Below are positions 56,279-64,000 of a DNA stretch of 64,000 bases, piece after piece (positions within the stretch are counted from its first letter, which is position 1; the number at the start of each line of letters is the position of its first letter). The stretch is taken from NCBI GenBank assembly GCA_037176725.1, contig JAZBRS010000054.1, positions 10,372,001 through 10,436,000 on the forward strand, in the 5' to 3' direction. The notes under the pieces are model-generated. The model was not told the origin of the DNA. It saw nothing but the letters and a program-made list of their open reading frames with translations, and ran no database searches. The DNA comes from Posidonia oceanica. Its lineage: Eukaryota > Streptophyta > Magnoliopsida > Alismatales > Posidoniaceae. The position numbers were made by a program, and so were the translations under genes.

Positions 56279-57952
56279 TGTAGATACTCCGTTTTGGCAC
56301 TCCCCTCATTGTAGTGAAACCCATTTGCATCATATCGTGCTCAGTTCACCTCTAGAGCTCCTTTTCTCGACCTAAGCTCTCTCATTCGAGCCAAACGCTA
56401 TCGTAGGTATTAGAAGAGTGCTTTGCTGCGTCCAACTGGACGCAGCATAGAACTCGTATAACGACTCTACGAACTATTGCCCAATCAGTCCAATTCTTAA
56501 GTCCAATTTGGTCCCCAGGTTACGACATTGTCTTCGTGCCTTTAAGAGATCCTTTATTTATGCTTCAGTGACAACAATATAAGCCTCCTTAATTTCTTGG
56601 CCAAATTCGGAAGGTGAACTACCTCGGTGTGTTAAACGTGGGTGTCCCTGTGTTTAACATTAGACGTTGGTTTACCAGCGTCCAACATTGAAACCCAGTG
56701 TTGACCACAACTTCCCTTATTTAGCCAAATCCGAGGGCCTATTTGTTACTGCTTTTGGGGGTCCGTTGACCAATTGATTAACAAATCTGTGTTTAATTAG
56801 CATTAATCCACCATTAATTGCTAATTATTCCTTCAAATCCACAGTTGTACCTCAATGGGTCATTGTACGTGGGATTCCTGTCGTCCAACGTAGGACGCAT
56901 CGTTCCATGCGTCTTACGGTGACAATTTGCTGTATCAACTTTCCTTATTTGGCCCAAATTTTATCTTAATTCCTTTACCAATTTTGGACTCCTTGACCGG
57001 TCAAAGCCTTTTAATGTCAATTAAGAGTGGCTTAATCACAGTTAATCAGCATCTAGCGGAGAATATTATTGATCCACAACAGCTGTAACTCGGGAGGCCG
57101 TTAGACGTTGGTTTCCCAACGTATAACGTTAGCCGCGCCATATCACACGTCCAACGTTTCTGTTTTGGAAACTTTGATGAGTTGACTCCCCATTAGCACA
57201 TTTTTGTTCTTCCCCTGTTTCTATAAAAGCAGGGGTACCTTCAACCTTGAGAGGGGAGGGAGGACACGAATTTAAGACTAGAAAATAGAGATTAGACAAG
57301 ATTTTTGAAAATGGTTTGAATTGAGAAAATACAGACTTGAGAGAAAAAAATATAGAGGGAGAGAAAGAGAAAGGAAGAGCTTAAAAGCTTGAGAGTTCGT
57401 CGTCGATTACGTGACGTCAATCCTTCCTGTTCCAAACATTCCACTACAACCAAAGGGGATTTTACTTTAGCATTATATTTCACTTTACACATTTGCATAT
57501 CGCATGTTATTTTACATATTGTTGTAGCTAGGCATATTCATATTTAATTACAACTGGGGGGATAAAAATCCCTCAGGTAAGTATTTCTCTGATTAATTTA
57601 TGTTGGTTTTTAGTTTTATTCTAGGATTACTTACTACACCAAATTAACCCATATTTTTCATATCATTCTGTTTTTTTTTGCAAGGAAGAAGAAGAAAAAG
57701 AAGAAACTCACCAAAGCACGAGCACCCTTGGGCAATACTGGCGTTGTCTAAAGGTAGCTGAACCCACAACACATATCACATCTCCCAAGGCGTCTCGAGG
57801 GCCAGCACAAGCGAACCAAGAGTGGCGATCACACCAACTTCCTCACACGTGGAGTGGAGAAGTTGGATACAACAAAAGGGAACCCCGAGAGAGCGATAGA
57901 CGTCGTAAAGAAGGAAGCCTCTTCTTTCTCCCTCCAAAATCTCAAATCCACA
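56279..57952 (+). mobile_element. Diverged family A-like 5' LTR in plus orientation, 1674 bp
   Basis: Starts TGTAGATACTCCG and ends CTCAAATCCACA. It is followed by a short leader (57953 to about 58006) that matches the family A leader in order (GATCATGGTAGG, then GTGCCCCCGTAC). TATA box at 57231-57239. U3 holds several GTTA..ACG / CGT..TAAC inverted units with sequence different from the other A LTRs (56634-56710, 56890-56925, 57100-57127). Confidence 0.7.
57231..57239 (+). promoter_or_regulatory. TATA box in the A-like LTR
   Basis: Plus-strand CTATAAAAG followed by CAGGGGTACC, equivalent to the TATA boxes of the minus-strand family A LTRs. Confidence 0.65.
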
Positions 57953-58006
57953 GTCTGGTGATCATGGTAGGACGTCTAAAAGTGCCCCCGTACAAAAGTG
58001 AGATTC

Positions 58007-59760
58007 TGATCCCTTCTCACAAGATGCATTGGGGGAGATGTGGAGGATGTAGGTCAACGGCTCACTAGATCGACAGCAGGGTGTCGTCCAGCGGCTTCCT
58101 TGTACTATATGAGCGATTTCCTTTCCTTCAAAACAAATAACAGAGATCTAGGTGAGACGGGGTGTAGTAAGCAGATCTAATATGCAATAAATAACAAAAA
58201 TAAAGCAACTGATACTAACCAGGGTGGTTCCCCACATGCATATACAATTGGTCATATCTATGGAATGCAATAATGAAAATAAAAAGAGATTAGAAGGATA
58301 CTCCCTTCACCCTCGTGCTCTATGGCGTGGAGTGAGGAAGTGGAGGCACAAACGGAGCTCCGGCTGAGGAAGATCACAAAGATCAAAGGTTTCTTGAAGG
58401 ATTTCGACAAGGTGGAGGCTTGGGATCTCTCTCTCTCAATCTAGAATATGGCTACTATCTCTCTAAACTCTTCAAAATCCCTCTCTAACTCTTCAAATTG
58501 CCTCCCCGCGAGCCGTGGCTCTAGGGGTCCTTTTATAGAGTTGTAGGATCGAGTAAATAGGATAATATCTATGAATTCGAATTTAAAAATAGATATTTCT
58601 GCTAGTTGCTGGTAGGACAGGCGATAGGCATGAATATCCTAGATTAATGACGTGGCACTGACGTGGAAGTCCGCTGTTCGTGTAACTGAATTGTCCACGT
58701 CAGCTAATCGCCGGTAACACTGGCACCTAGCCACAAAGATCTTTATTTTCAAAATTAAAATCCCAACTGATTAGTTATGAGTCTTAGGGCTCATATCTTT
58801 GACCTGGTCAAAACTCGTAACTACCGTAACGACCTAGATTTTATCTTGGATATTAAAATCAGATTTTGAATTAAAGGTATAAGATATATATCTAAAACCA
58901 AATATTTAATTCAAAACAATTATTTTTAAGTTAAATAAAGATCATCATCCTTTATCCTAGGAATTTCCTAATTAAATAAAATGATATATGCTATTTCATA
59001 TATTTTTGTTCATAGAAAAATCGTAGGGATAATATTAGTCATGGAAAAAATATTGTAATACATTATATAGGTCCCATATATCATATTAATGTCTAGGATG
59101 ACAAAATTAATCAAGAGAGAGGTGCAGGATACTTGTCGTCTGCGTCTGTGGTGACATCCACAGTCGCCTATCTCACTAGCGATCAGGGATGTCGCCTGTC
59201 TATGCGGCGACAGGCCTAGTCGCCTTTATGAAGGGCGATTAGAAATGCTGCCATATAGAGGGGCGACAAGCTGGTCTTTTTGCATTTTGAACCCTGTCTT
59301 TTATATTAATCCAAAGAAACATGTTAAAAACCCAGTAAACTTCAAAAATTCCATAAAATCATAAAAACATCTTCTTCAACATTAAGAAACTCAAATCTAC
59401 CTCTGATTTGAGCAGAATGAGAGCATTAACTTTGCCATAGTTAATGAGTTCTCATCGAATAAGGTTAAAGGGATTCAAACTTGCTACTAGTTTGAGTAGA
59501 ATAAGAGTGTTAGCTCTACCACAGCTAACAAACCTAAACTGAGAAAAAATTGTTCAAGGTACCCAAACTTGCCACTAGTTTGAGTATGTCAACTCTGCCA
59601 CAGCTAACGACCTTGAATCAAGTAAAATCAAGCGATGTTTTTAATCAAATCACGAAAAAACTGAAAAATGTATTATTAAGCCTTAGCTATGTAATTTAGG
59701 ACACCTCAAGGGTTCCCATCCTCTATGAACTCTGGGAAATGCGAAAATGGGATATCTACA
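58007..59760 (-). mobile_element. Another minus-strand LTR (family E); left boundary approximate
   Basis: The right end, ...GGGATATCTACA at 59760, is the start TGTAGATATCCC on the minus strand, the A-type LTR start. A minus-strand TATA box is at 58530-58538, and downstream of it the order of features (GAGAGAGAG tract, an AACCACCCTGGTTAG-like region, TTACTACACC) parallels the A LTR. The left end could not be fixed and no target duplication was found (right flank GTAAC). U3 contains a run of four inverted repeats at 59146-59242. Confidence 0.5.
58530..58538 (-). promoter_or_regulatory. TATA box in family E LTR
   Basis: Minus-strand CTATAAAAG followed by GACCCCTAGAGCC, with GA-rich sequence downstream. 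Confidence 0.55.
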
Positions 59761-60453
59761 GTAACCACTTGTACTCCATGTCCTACGCCTCAATTCCCCC
59801 ATTGCCCTCTCGATCCAATATCTTCTTTGACTGTGTCCTCTGGGTCTCAACTTCGATACAAACACATGTAAAAGCCAATCTTGATCTAGATGATGTGGAT
59901 TTATCCATGTACAATGGGATTGCTTGGACCGCTCTCCTTAATGATCTGCTCCAACCGCTGACTCTACTCGGGAAGAGGACACTATCCCTGAGGCTAACTC
60001 CTCAGCATGGGGTAAGAGACAGTTGTTATTAGGGATGCCATGGTTATCTTTCTCCCCTGGGAAGGGCTTTGTCATGAAGATCCTTAGCTGGTGCATGGAC
60101 TAAATAAGGCGGCAAAGTAGAAAGATCTCCGTGATTTGATTAGGAAATCCATAGTGGATATTGCTTGTCTCTTGGAAAATAAGATCAAAGTGAATCTTAC
60201 TCCAGTCCATATGGAGATAGTTCAAAGTGCAAATAAGATCCAGGTTGCAGGAGATCCTGTGGTGAAATCCATACGGGTGGAAAAAGGGAATCTAGAGGTC
60301 CCAACTGACATCCTTAGCTCTACAACTACTAGTGTGGCCTTTTCAGGTTCAAATAGGCTTCAAGAAGTGAAAGTTGGTAGATATATATTAATGGTAAGCT
60401 CTGTTATTGGCTTTTACTGGTCTTTTTTTATATGCCAACTGATGTCTCATTGC
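59761..60453 (+). pseudogene. Degenerate LINE-like fragment (start of ORF2 endonuclease)
   Basis: Near 60090-60195 the plus strand gives GLNKAAK, a stop, then KDLRDLIRKSIVDIACLLE plus NKIKVN. This is the style of the N-terminus of plant L1 ORF2 (RGLNxxxKQxxLRxLIRxxxxDIxCLLETK). The sequence around it contains no further endonuclease motif and has many stops. The identification rests on about 30 residues. Confidence 0.4.
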
Positions 60454-60690
60454 CTACAACCCTTGCTTTGTCTTGAAGGCCGTCTTCCAGGTGTCCTCCT
60501 CCCAAATCCATACTTGATGGTATCCAAACTTCATATCCAACTTGCTGAAGTAGCGTGCCTTTTGCAATTGATCCAGCAAGTCATTTATTCTGCGTAGAGG
60601 GTATCTGTTCTTGATGGTGATCTTGTTGAGCATCTGGTAGTTCACACACATCCTCGAACCATCTCGATGGGCATTCCAACCAGAGTGGCA
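60454..60690 (-). pseudogene. Ty3/gypsy reverse transcriptase fragment (chromovirus-like)
   Basis: On the minus strand, MCVNYQMLNKITIKNRYPLRRINDLLDQL is followed by YFSKLDMKFGYHQVWI and EEDTWKTAFKTKQGL. These are the fingers and first catalytic-palm motifs of gypsy RT: the LD in FSKLDMKFGYHQ is the first catalytic Asp region, before the YxDD motif, which is not present. Ends are ragged and no LTRs belong to it. Confidence 0.85.
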
Positions 60691-61003
60691 TTGCTAATAT
60701 AATCGGTGTAGATAAAATGTCCACTTAGATCCGTCATTCCTCTAGCTTATTGTTGTTCCAATCCCGGCTTATGGGCCAAGGGCAGTCGATATAGATCAAG
60801 TTCCATATTGTTTGGATCAACTGACGTTAACTTTCGCAACTACTCCCCCCCCCCCGCTGCTACCCGACGAGAGCAGGCTAGCCGCTAGGGCACTTGCACG
60901 TATAACGTTTGAGGAATGAAATGTTAGTGTTAGGATTGAGGAGTGAATGAGTGAGGACTAAAGTGAGGTGAGGACTAACGGGTTAGTGTAATTGTGTAAA
61001 TAT
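60691..61003. other. Intergenic spacer before the PORR gene
   Basis: No gene is seen. It contains a run of 11 C at 60845-60855 and repeated TGAGG/AGTGAGG words at 60925-60975. The 250 bp before 61245 are the presumptive promoter and 5' untranslated region. Confidence 0.5.
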
Positions 61004-61013
61004 TATATAAATA
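61004..61013 (+). promoter_or_regulatory. Candidate TATA box of the PORR gene
   Basis: TATATAAATA about 240 bp upstream of the ATG, predicting a start of transcription near 61035-61045 and a 5' untranslated region of about 200 nt. It is the best TATA match between the last TE fragment and the ATG. Confidence 0.5.
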
Positions 61014-61244
61014 GGATGTTTAGGAAATTAAAATTAGTATAAATTTATCGATTCACTTCTAAGTAAATGGATTATTCGTAACACACTAGTAAATTGATAG
61101 ATTAACGGTTAACGGGTAACGCTTCACCCCGCTCCCACAGCCTCCACCAGCCGTCCATGTAAGACCACCAGCCACAGAATCCCCAGACTCCAGCGATCGC
61201 CCGCCCACACACCCCCCAAGGCCCCGGCTCTCCCAGTCTAAGCC

Positions 61245-62492
61245 ATGACAACGGCCACGGCAAAATTCCGAACCTTCGTCTCCCACCACCACCACCTTCA
61301 TTCCCCATATCGAAACCCGTCCCTCCTCCTCCACTCCCACTCGCTCTGGTCCATGAAGAAGGATCCCGCCCTCGAATTGGCCCTCTCCCGCAACCGCCGC
61401 TGGATCGTCAACAACCAGATCAAGCACATCCTCCTCCGCACCCCCGCCGCCACCGCCACGGTCCGCTCCCTCCAGAAGAAGTTCAAGACCCTCGACCTCC
61501 AAGGGAACGCTCTCAACTGGCTCAAGAAGTACCCGTGCTGCTTCGAGACCTCCACCGACGCCGACGGCGAGGTCTGGTTCCGGCTCACGAAGCGGATGGC
61601 GGCGCTCGTCGAGGAGGAGGAGGATGTGAGGGAGGCGCAGGAGGGGGAGATGGTGAGGAGGCTGGTGAAGGTGCTGATGCTTTCGAGGGACAGGAGGATG
61701 AATGTGGTGAAGTTGAACGAGTTGAAGAGGGGGTTCGGGTTCGCCGACGACTACGTGTTGCGGTTTGTGACGAAGTACCCGGAGATGTTCCGGGTTGTGA
61801 ATTATGGCGGGAGGAGGAGTTCGATGGAGATTGAGGTTGTCAAATGGGACGAAAGCCTCGCGGTTTCTGCAGTTGAGGCTGCGGCATTGGAGAAGGGGAA
61901 GGGGCCGGAGTTCGCGTGCTCGCTGCCGTCCAGTTGGGTTAAGTCGTGGGAGAGGTTTAGGGAGTTCAATGAGCAGGAGCCTTACGTGTCGCCTTACGGT
62001 GATCATCGGTTGGATTCGGAGAAGGGAGCTGTGGGGATGGTTCACGAGTTGCTGTCGCTGACACTGTGGAAGAAGACGTCGATCCTGAAGTTGGGGCATT
62101 TTAGAAGAGAGTTCGGATTGCCGGAAAGATTGAATCTTTTGCTGCTCCGGCATCCGGGAATATTCTATGTTTCGAATAGGTATAAGATATACACGGTGGT
62201 TCTCAGAGAAGCGTATGTTGGGTCGGAGTTGGCGTACAAGGATCCGCTTGTGGTTGTGAAGGAGAAGTTTGGAGAGTTGATGCAGGAGGGTCTTCATGAG
62301 TATAATAGAAGGAGACATCAGTTGAATTTGGAGAAGAAGAGGAAAAAGGGGGAGGTTGTTGCGAGACGGGCGAAGGTAGAGGATGCCGATGATGATGGTG
62401 AAGAAGTAGCTGCTCCGGAACTAAAAGAAGTGCTGAAGACAGAAGAGAGGAGAAGATTCTATAAAACTTTATTCGACGACATATTCCCTTGA
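61245..62492 (+). CDS. PORR-domain (plant organelle RNA recognition) protein, WTF1-like family
   Basis: The ORF is intact, intronless and 415 codons long. Residues 1-35 are rich in Arg, His and Ser with no acidic residue, as in mitochondrial or plastid transit peptides. The PORR domain runs from about residue 37 to 345. It starts with MKKDPALELALSRNRRWIVN and IKHILLRTP, has the LNWLKKYPCCFE block near residue 90 and the YVLRFVTKYPEMFRVV repeat near residue 175, and then ILKLGHFRREFGLP and LLLRHPGIFYVS. The C-terminus is charged (EKKRKKGEVV, then acidic) and ends FYKTLFDDIFP. Family members such as WTF1 and WTF9 bind group II intron RNA and assist splicing in organelles; which intron this one serves is unknown. 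The ATG is the first in frame, with G at -3. The high GC of the 5' half and the overlapping long antisense frame (61086-62318) are composition effects. Confidence 0.9.
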   Translation: MTTATAKFRTFVSHHHHLHSPYRNPSLLLHSHSLWSMKKDPALELALSRNRRWIVNNQIKHILLRTPAATATVRSLQKKFKTLDLQGNALNWLKKYPCCFETSTDADGEVWFRLTKRMAALVEEEEDVREAQEGEMVRRLVKVLMLSRDRRMNVVKLNELKRGFGFADDYVLRFVTKYPEMFRVVNYGGRRSSMEIEVVKWDESLAVSAVEAAALEKGKGPEFACSLPSSWVKSWERFREFNEQEPYVSPYGDHRLDSEKGAVGMVHELLSLTLWKKTSILKLGHFRREFGLPERLNLLLLRHPGIFYVSNRYKIYTVVLREAYVGSELAYKDPLVVVKEKFGELMQEGLHEYNRRRHQLNLEKKRKKGEVVARRAKVEDADDDGEEVAAPELKEVLKTEERRRFYKTLFDDIFP

Positions 62493-62920
62493 AGTTGTAT
62501 GGGAAGGTATGTATTTCAACTGCATTTCCAAGTATCTGTGTCCCCTTGCTGCATAACAATCGACAAATTAATTAATTTGCTGGTATGCAGTGCAGGAAAA
62601 TAGTGAATTATGTAGCGATTCCTACAAATATTGATGGACGGTTGGGCACTCATCTGTCTTTTATTTATTTCCAACTCTAGGCTCATATTGATACCTCTGC
62701 CAATAATCATGTTAAATGTCCTGATGCTGAATTTAGGCCTAATACTTGCTAGCGAATATAATTTTGACGACGTCTGTAAATTTGAAATGCAACTATATGG
62801 TTTCTGCATGGAAAATTAGTCACAATATCTAGATAGAGGCATAGAGCTCTCTTTGTCAAATGACTAAAATTTAGTAACATTACTTAATTGGGTTTGTCTA
62901 ACTAGTCGCCCTCCAAGTTT
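62493..62920 (+). other. 3' untranslated region of the PORR gene, with a possible short intron
   Basis: Fourteen bases after the stop lies AAG|GTATGT (donor at 62507), and 84 bp further the acceptor GGTATGCAG (ends 62590). This could be an intron in the 3' untranslated region, a pattern seen in some plant genes. The rest is AT-rich with no coding feature. Termination was not located. Confidence 0.3.
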
Positions 62921-63081
62921 TTATCTGGCACTCTCTTGGCCAGTTGTAAAGTCTCATTGTGGTCGTACATGACGTCAGTGTTCAATTCCCACGGAGATTT
63001 GCCTATGGATTTATCAAATAAATAAATAAACAAGCAGACTACTTTTCACCATCTAGCCTTATTCAAAAAAAAAAAAAAACA
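62920..63081 (+). mobile_element. Probable tRNA-derived SINE
   Basis: A box-like TGGCCAGTTGT at 62937-62947 and B box-like GTTCAATTCC at 62980-62989, about 43 bp apart, form an internal RNA polymerase III promoter. The sequence ends TTATTC followed by 14 A's (63066-63080), an A-rich 3' tail. AATAAATAAATAAA precedes the tail region at 63017-63031. Target duplications were not identified, which limits confidence. Confidence 0.5.
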
Positions 63082-64000
63082 ATCATCATCCAACCGGAAA
63101 CTCTATCCACTAGTTTCTTTTTAAAATAGATAACATTGGAATTTCTTCTATGTCAAGCTTCTATGATTAGTTCACTTCATCACTATGGACGAAGAGTTAT
63201 CTAGTGCCTAGTGACCATCTCCAACAGAATTACCATTGGTTTCACACTATTGGGGCAAAATGTGTCTTTGCCTTTACAGGATACCTCAATTATCAGTTAT
63301 TACTGTGCGGACAGAATGGTCTGATATGCACCTCATGCCACAAAGTAATCTCAACAGAGATTCAAAACATCTGGAATTTTTGTAGGTGAGACCGTTATTT
63401 TCAGTTTTAATTGGCAAAGGCATGTATCCTTGTCATTTGGATTTTAATCTTAAGTTTCTGTCCTTGTCGGCCTTTCAGCATTTCATGCATCATGACTGAA
63501 GGAACTAGAACAATACCAGTGGCAAATATGGAACTCAAATAGACCACGTAATGATTTTGTTGGTTATTTCTCTTGAAACCCCTCTAGATGTGGAATCATG
63601 TCACTCTTTACAAACAGGCTTTGATTTGCACCTTCCTGGTTGATAGTTCAACCAGATATTATTACTGTAACAAATTTTCAGCATCTTATGTTAGAAGTGT
63701 GTAGCCTTCTATTTGAGAGTACCTTGTTACGTCCTTTCATATATACTAGTCACACAGTCAACCAGACTTAGAAACATTTGTAATGCTTTTCCTATACATG
63801 ATTGTGACAACGGTTCTAGTTCAGGTAATTGGGTTGGCAGCACATATTTAAGCTTCCTTTTTTCGTCAACAAACTATTCTCAAAATTAAAGTTTGTCAGG
63901 GATTTTGTGGTCTGGAACACTATCGTGTAATTTCCTGATTTTATTTCCTTCTGTTTTTATTATAGAAAACTTATTGTCCTTGGAATTTTTGTACAAATGG
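63082..64000. other. AT-rich flanking sequence, no feature recognised
   Basis: Short open frames only (for example 63204-63389) with no recognisable domain. Some AG|GT-like sites (63375-63380) could belong to a spliced 3' untranslated region, but nothing decides this. Confidence 0.4.

Noticed and set aside
60136..60597. 153-residue plus-strand gene
   Set aside because: The first 25 residues look like a LINE endonuclease start; the last third lies opposite the gypsy RT fragment. It is a chance frame across two TE remnants.
61086..62318. 410-residue minus-strand frame opposite the PORR gene
   Set aside because: It overlaps a gene with clear family motifs on the plus strand; the composition of GC-rich plant coding sequence keeps the antisense frame open. 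The product is Leu/Pro/Arg-rich without domain.

Overview
The window is nuclear DNA of a flowering plant. It holds one intact protein-coding gene, a PORR-domain organellar RNA-binding protein (61245-62492), at the right edge of about 60 kb of nested transposable elements. The evidence for a plant is the set of families present: Ty1/copia, Tat/Ogre-like and Athila-like Ty3/gypsy elements, a RICESLEEPER-type hAT transposase, a plant mobile domain (PMD) pseudogene and the PORR gene. The species cannot be named from the sequence; nothing looks specifically grass-like.

Layout, left to right. A decayed copia pol fragment (1-895) and a hAT fragment (897-1543) abut a gag-only LTR element, called family A here (copy 1, minus strand, 1544-16252), whose 3' end is missing. 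Copy 1 is split by a 1.27-kb solo LTR (3955-5227) and by a 5.9-kb solo LTR of family B (7262-13182). Next is the 3' part of a plus-strand Tat/Ogre-like element, family D (16253-25857, resuming at 46916-47484). It carries a multi-exon PMD pseudogene in antisense and three kinds of tandem array, then a polypurine tract and its 3' LTR. Family A copy 2 (25858-46915, minus strand) sits inside that D LTR. It has both LTRs and is itself split by two more B solo LTRs (28450-34242 and 37480-43485). To the right, an Athila-like element (47485-55656, minus strand) keeps its 5' LTR, primer-binding site, gag, protease and the start of pol; a 2.9-kb solo LTR (50467-53349) splits its leader. Then come a B-like LTR fragment, a diverged A-like LTR in the opposite orientation, another minus-strand LTR with a TATA box, LINE and gypsy reverse-transcriptase scraps, the PORR gene and a probable SINE.

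Boundaries of the nested elements rest on TG...CA ends with 5-bp flanking duplications: CTCAG/CTCAG for B3, ATGTG/ATGTG for the C solo LTR, and four-of-five matches for B1, B2, A copy 2 and the 2.9-kb LTR. Family A encodes only Gag-like protein and a separate Met/Pro/Glu-rich repeat ORF, so it must have depended on another element for reverse transcriptase and integrase.

The most unusual signal is structural. The non-coding parts of nearly every long LTR family here (U3, LTR interior, 3' region) hold tandem or clustered short inverted repeats. Several keep pairing through paired substitutions, for example family A 12-bp arms with 4-nt loops, and CCCGG/CCGGG units beside CCCAG/CTGGG and CCCGA/TCGGG. 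The second notable item is the antisense, intron-containing PMD pseudogene in the 3' region of family D.
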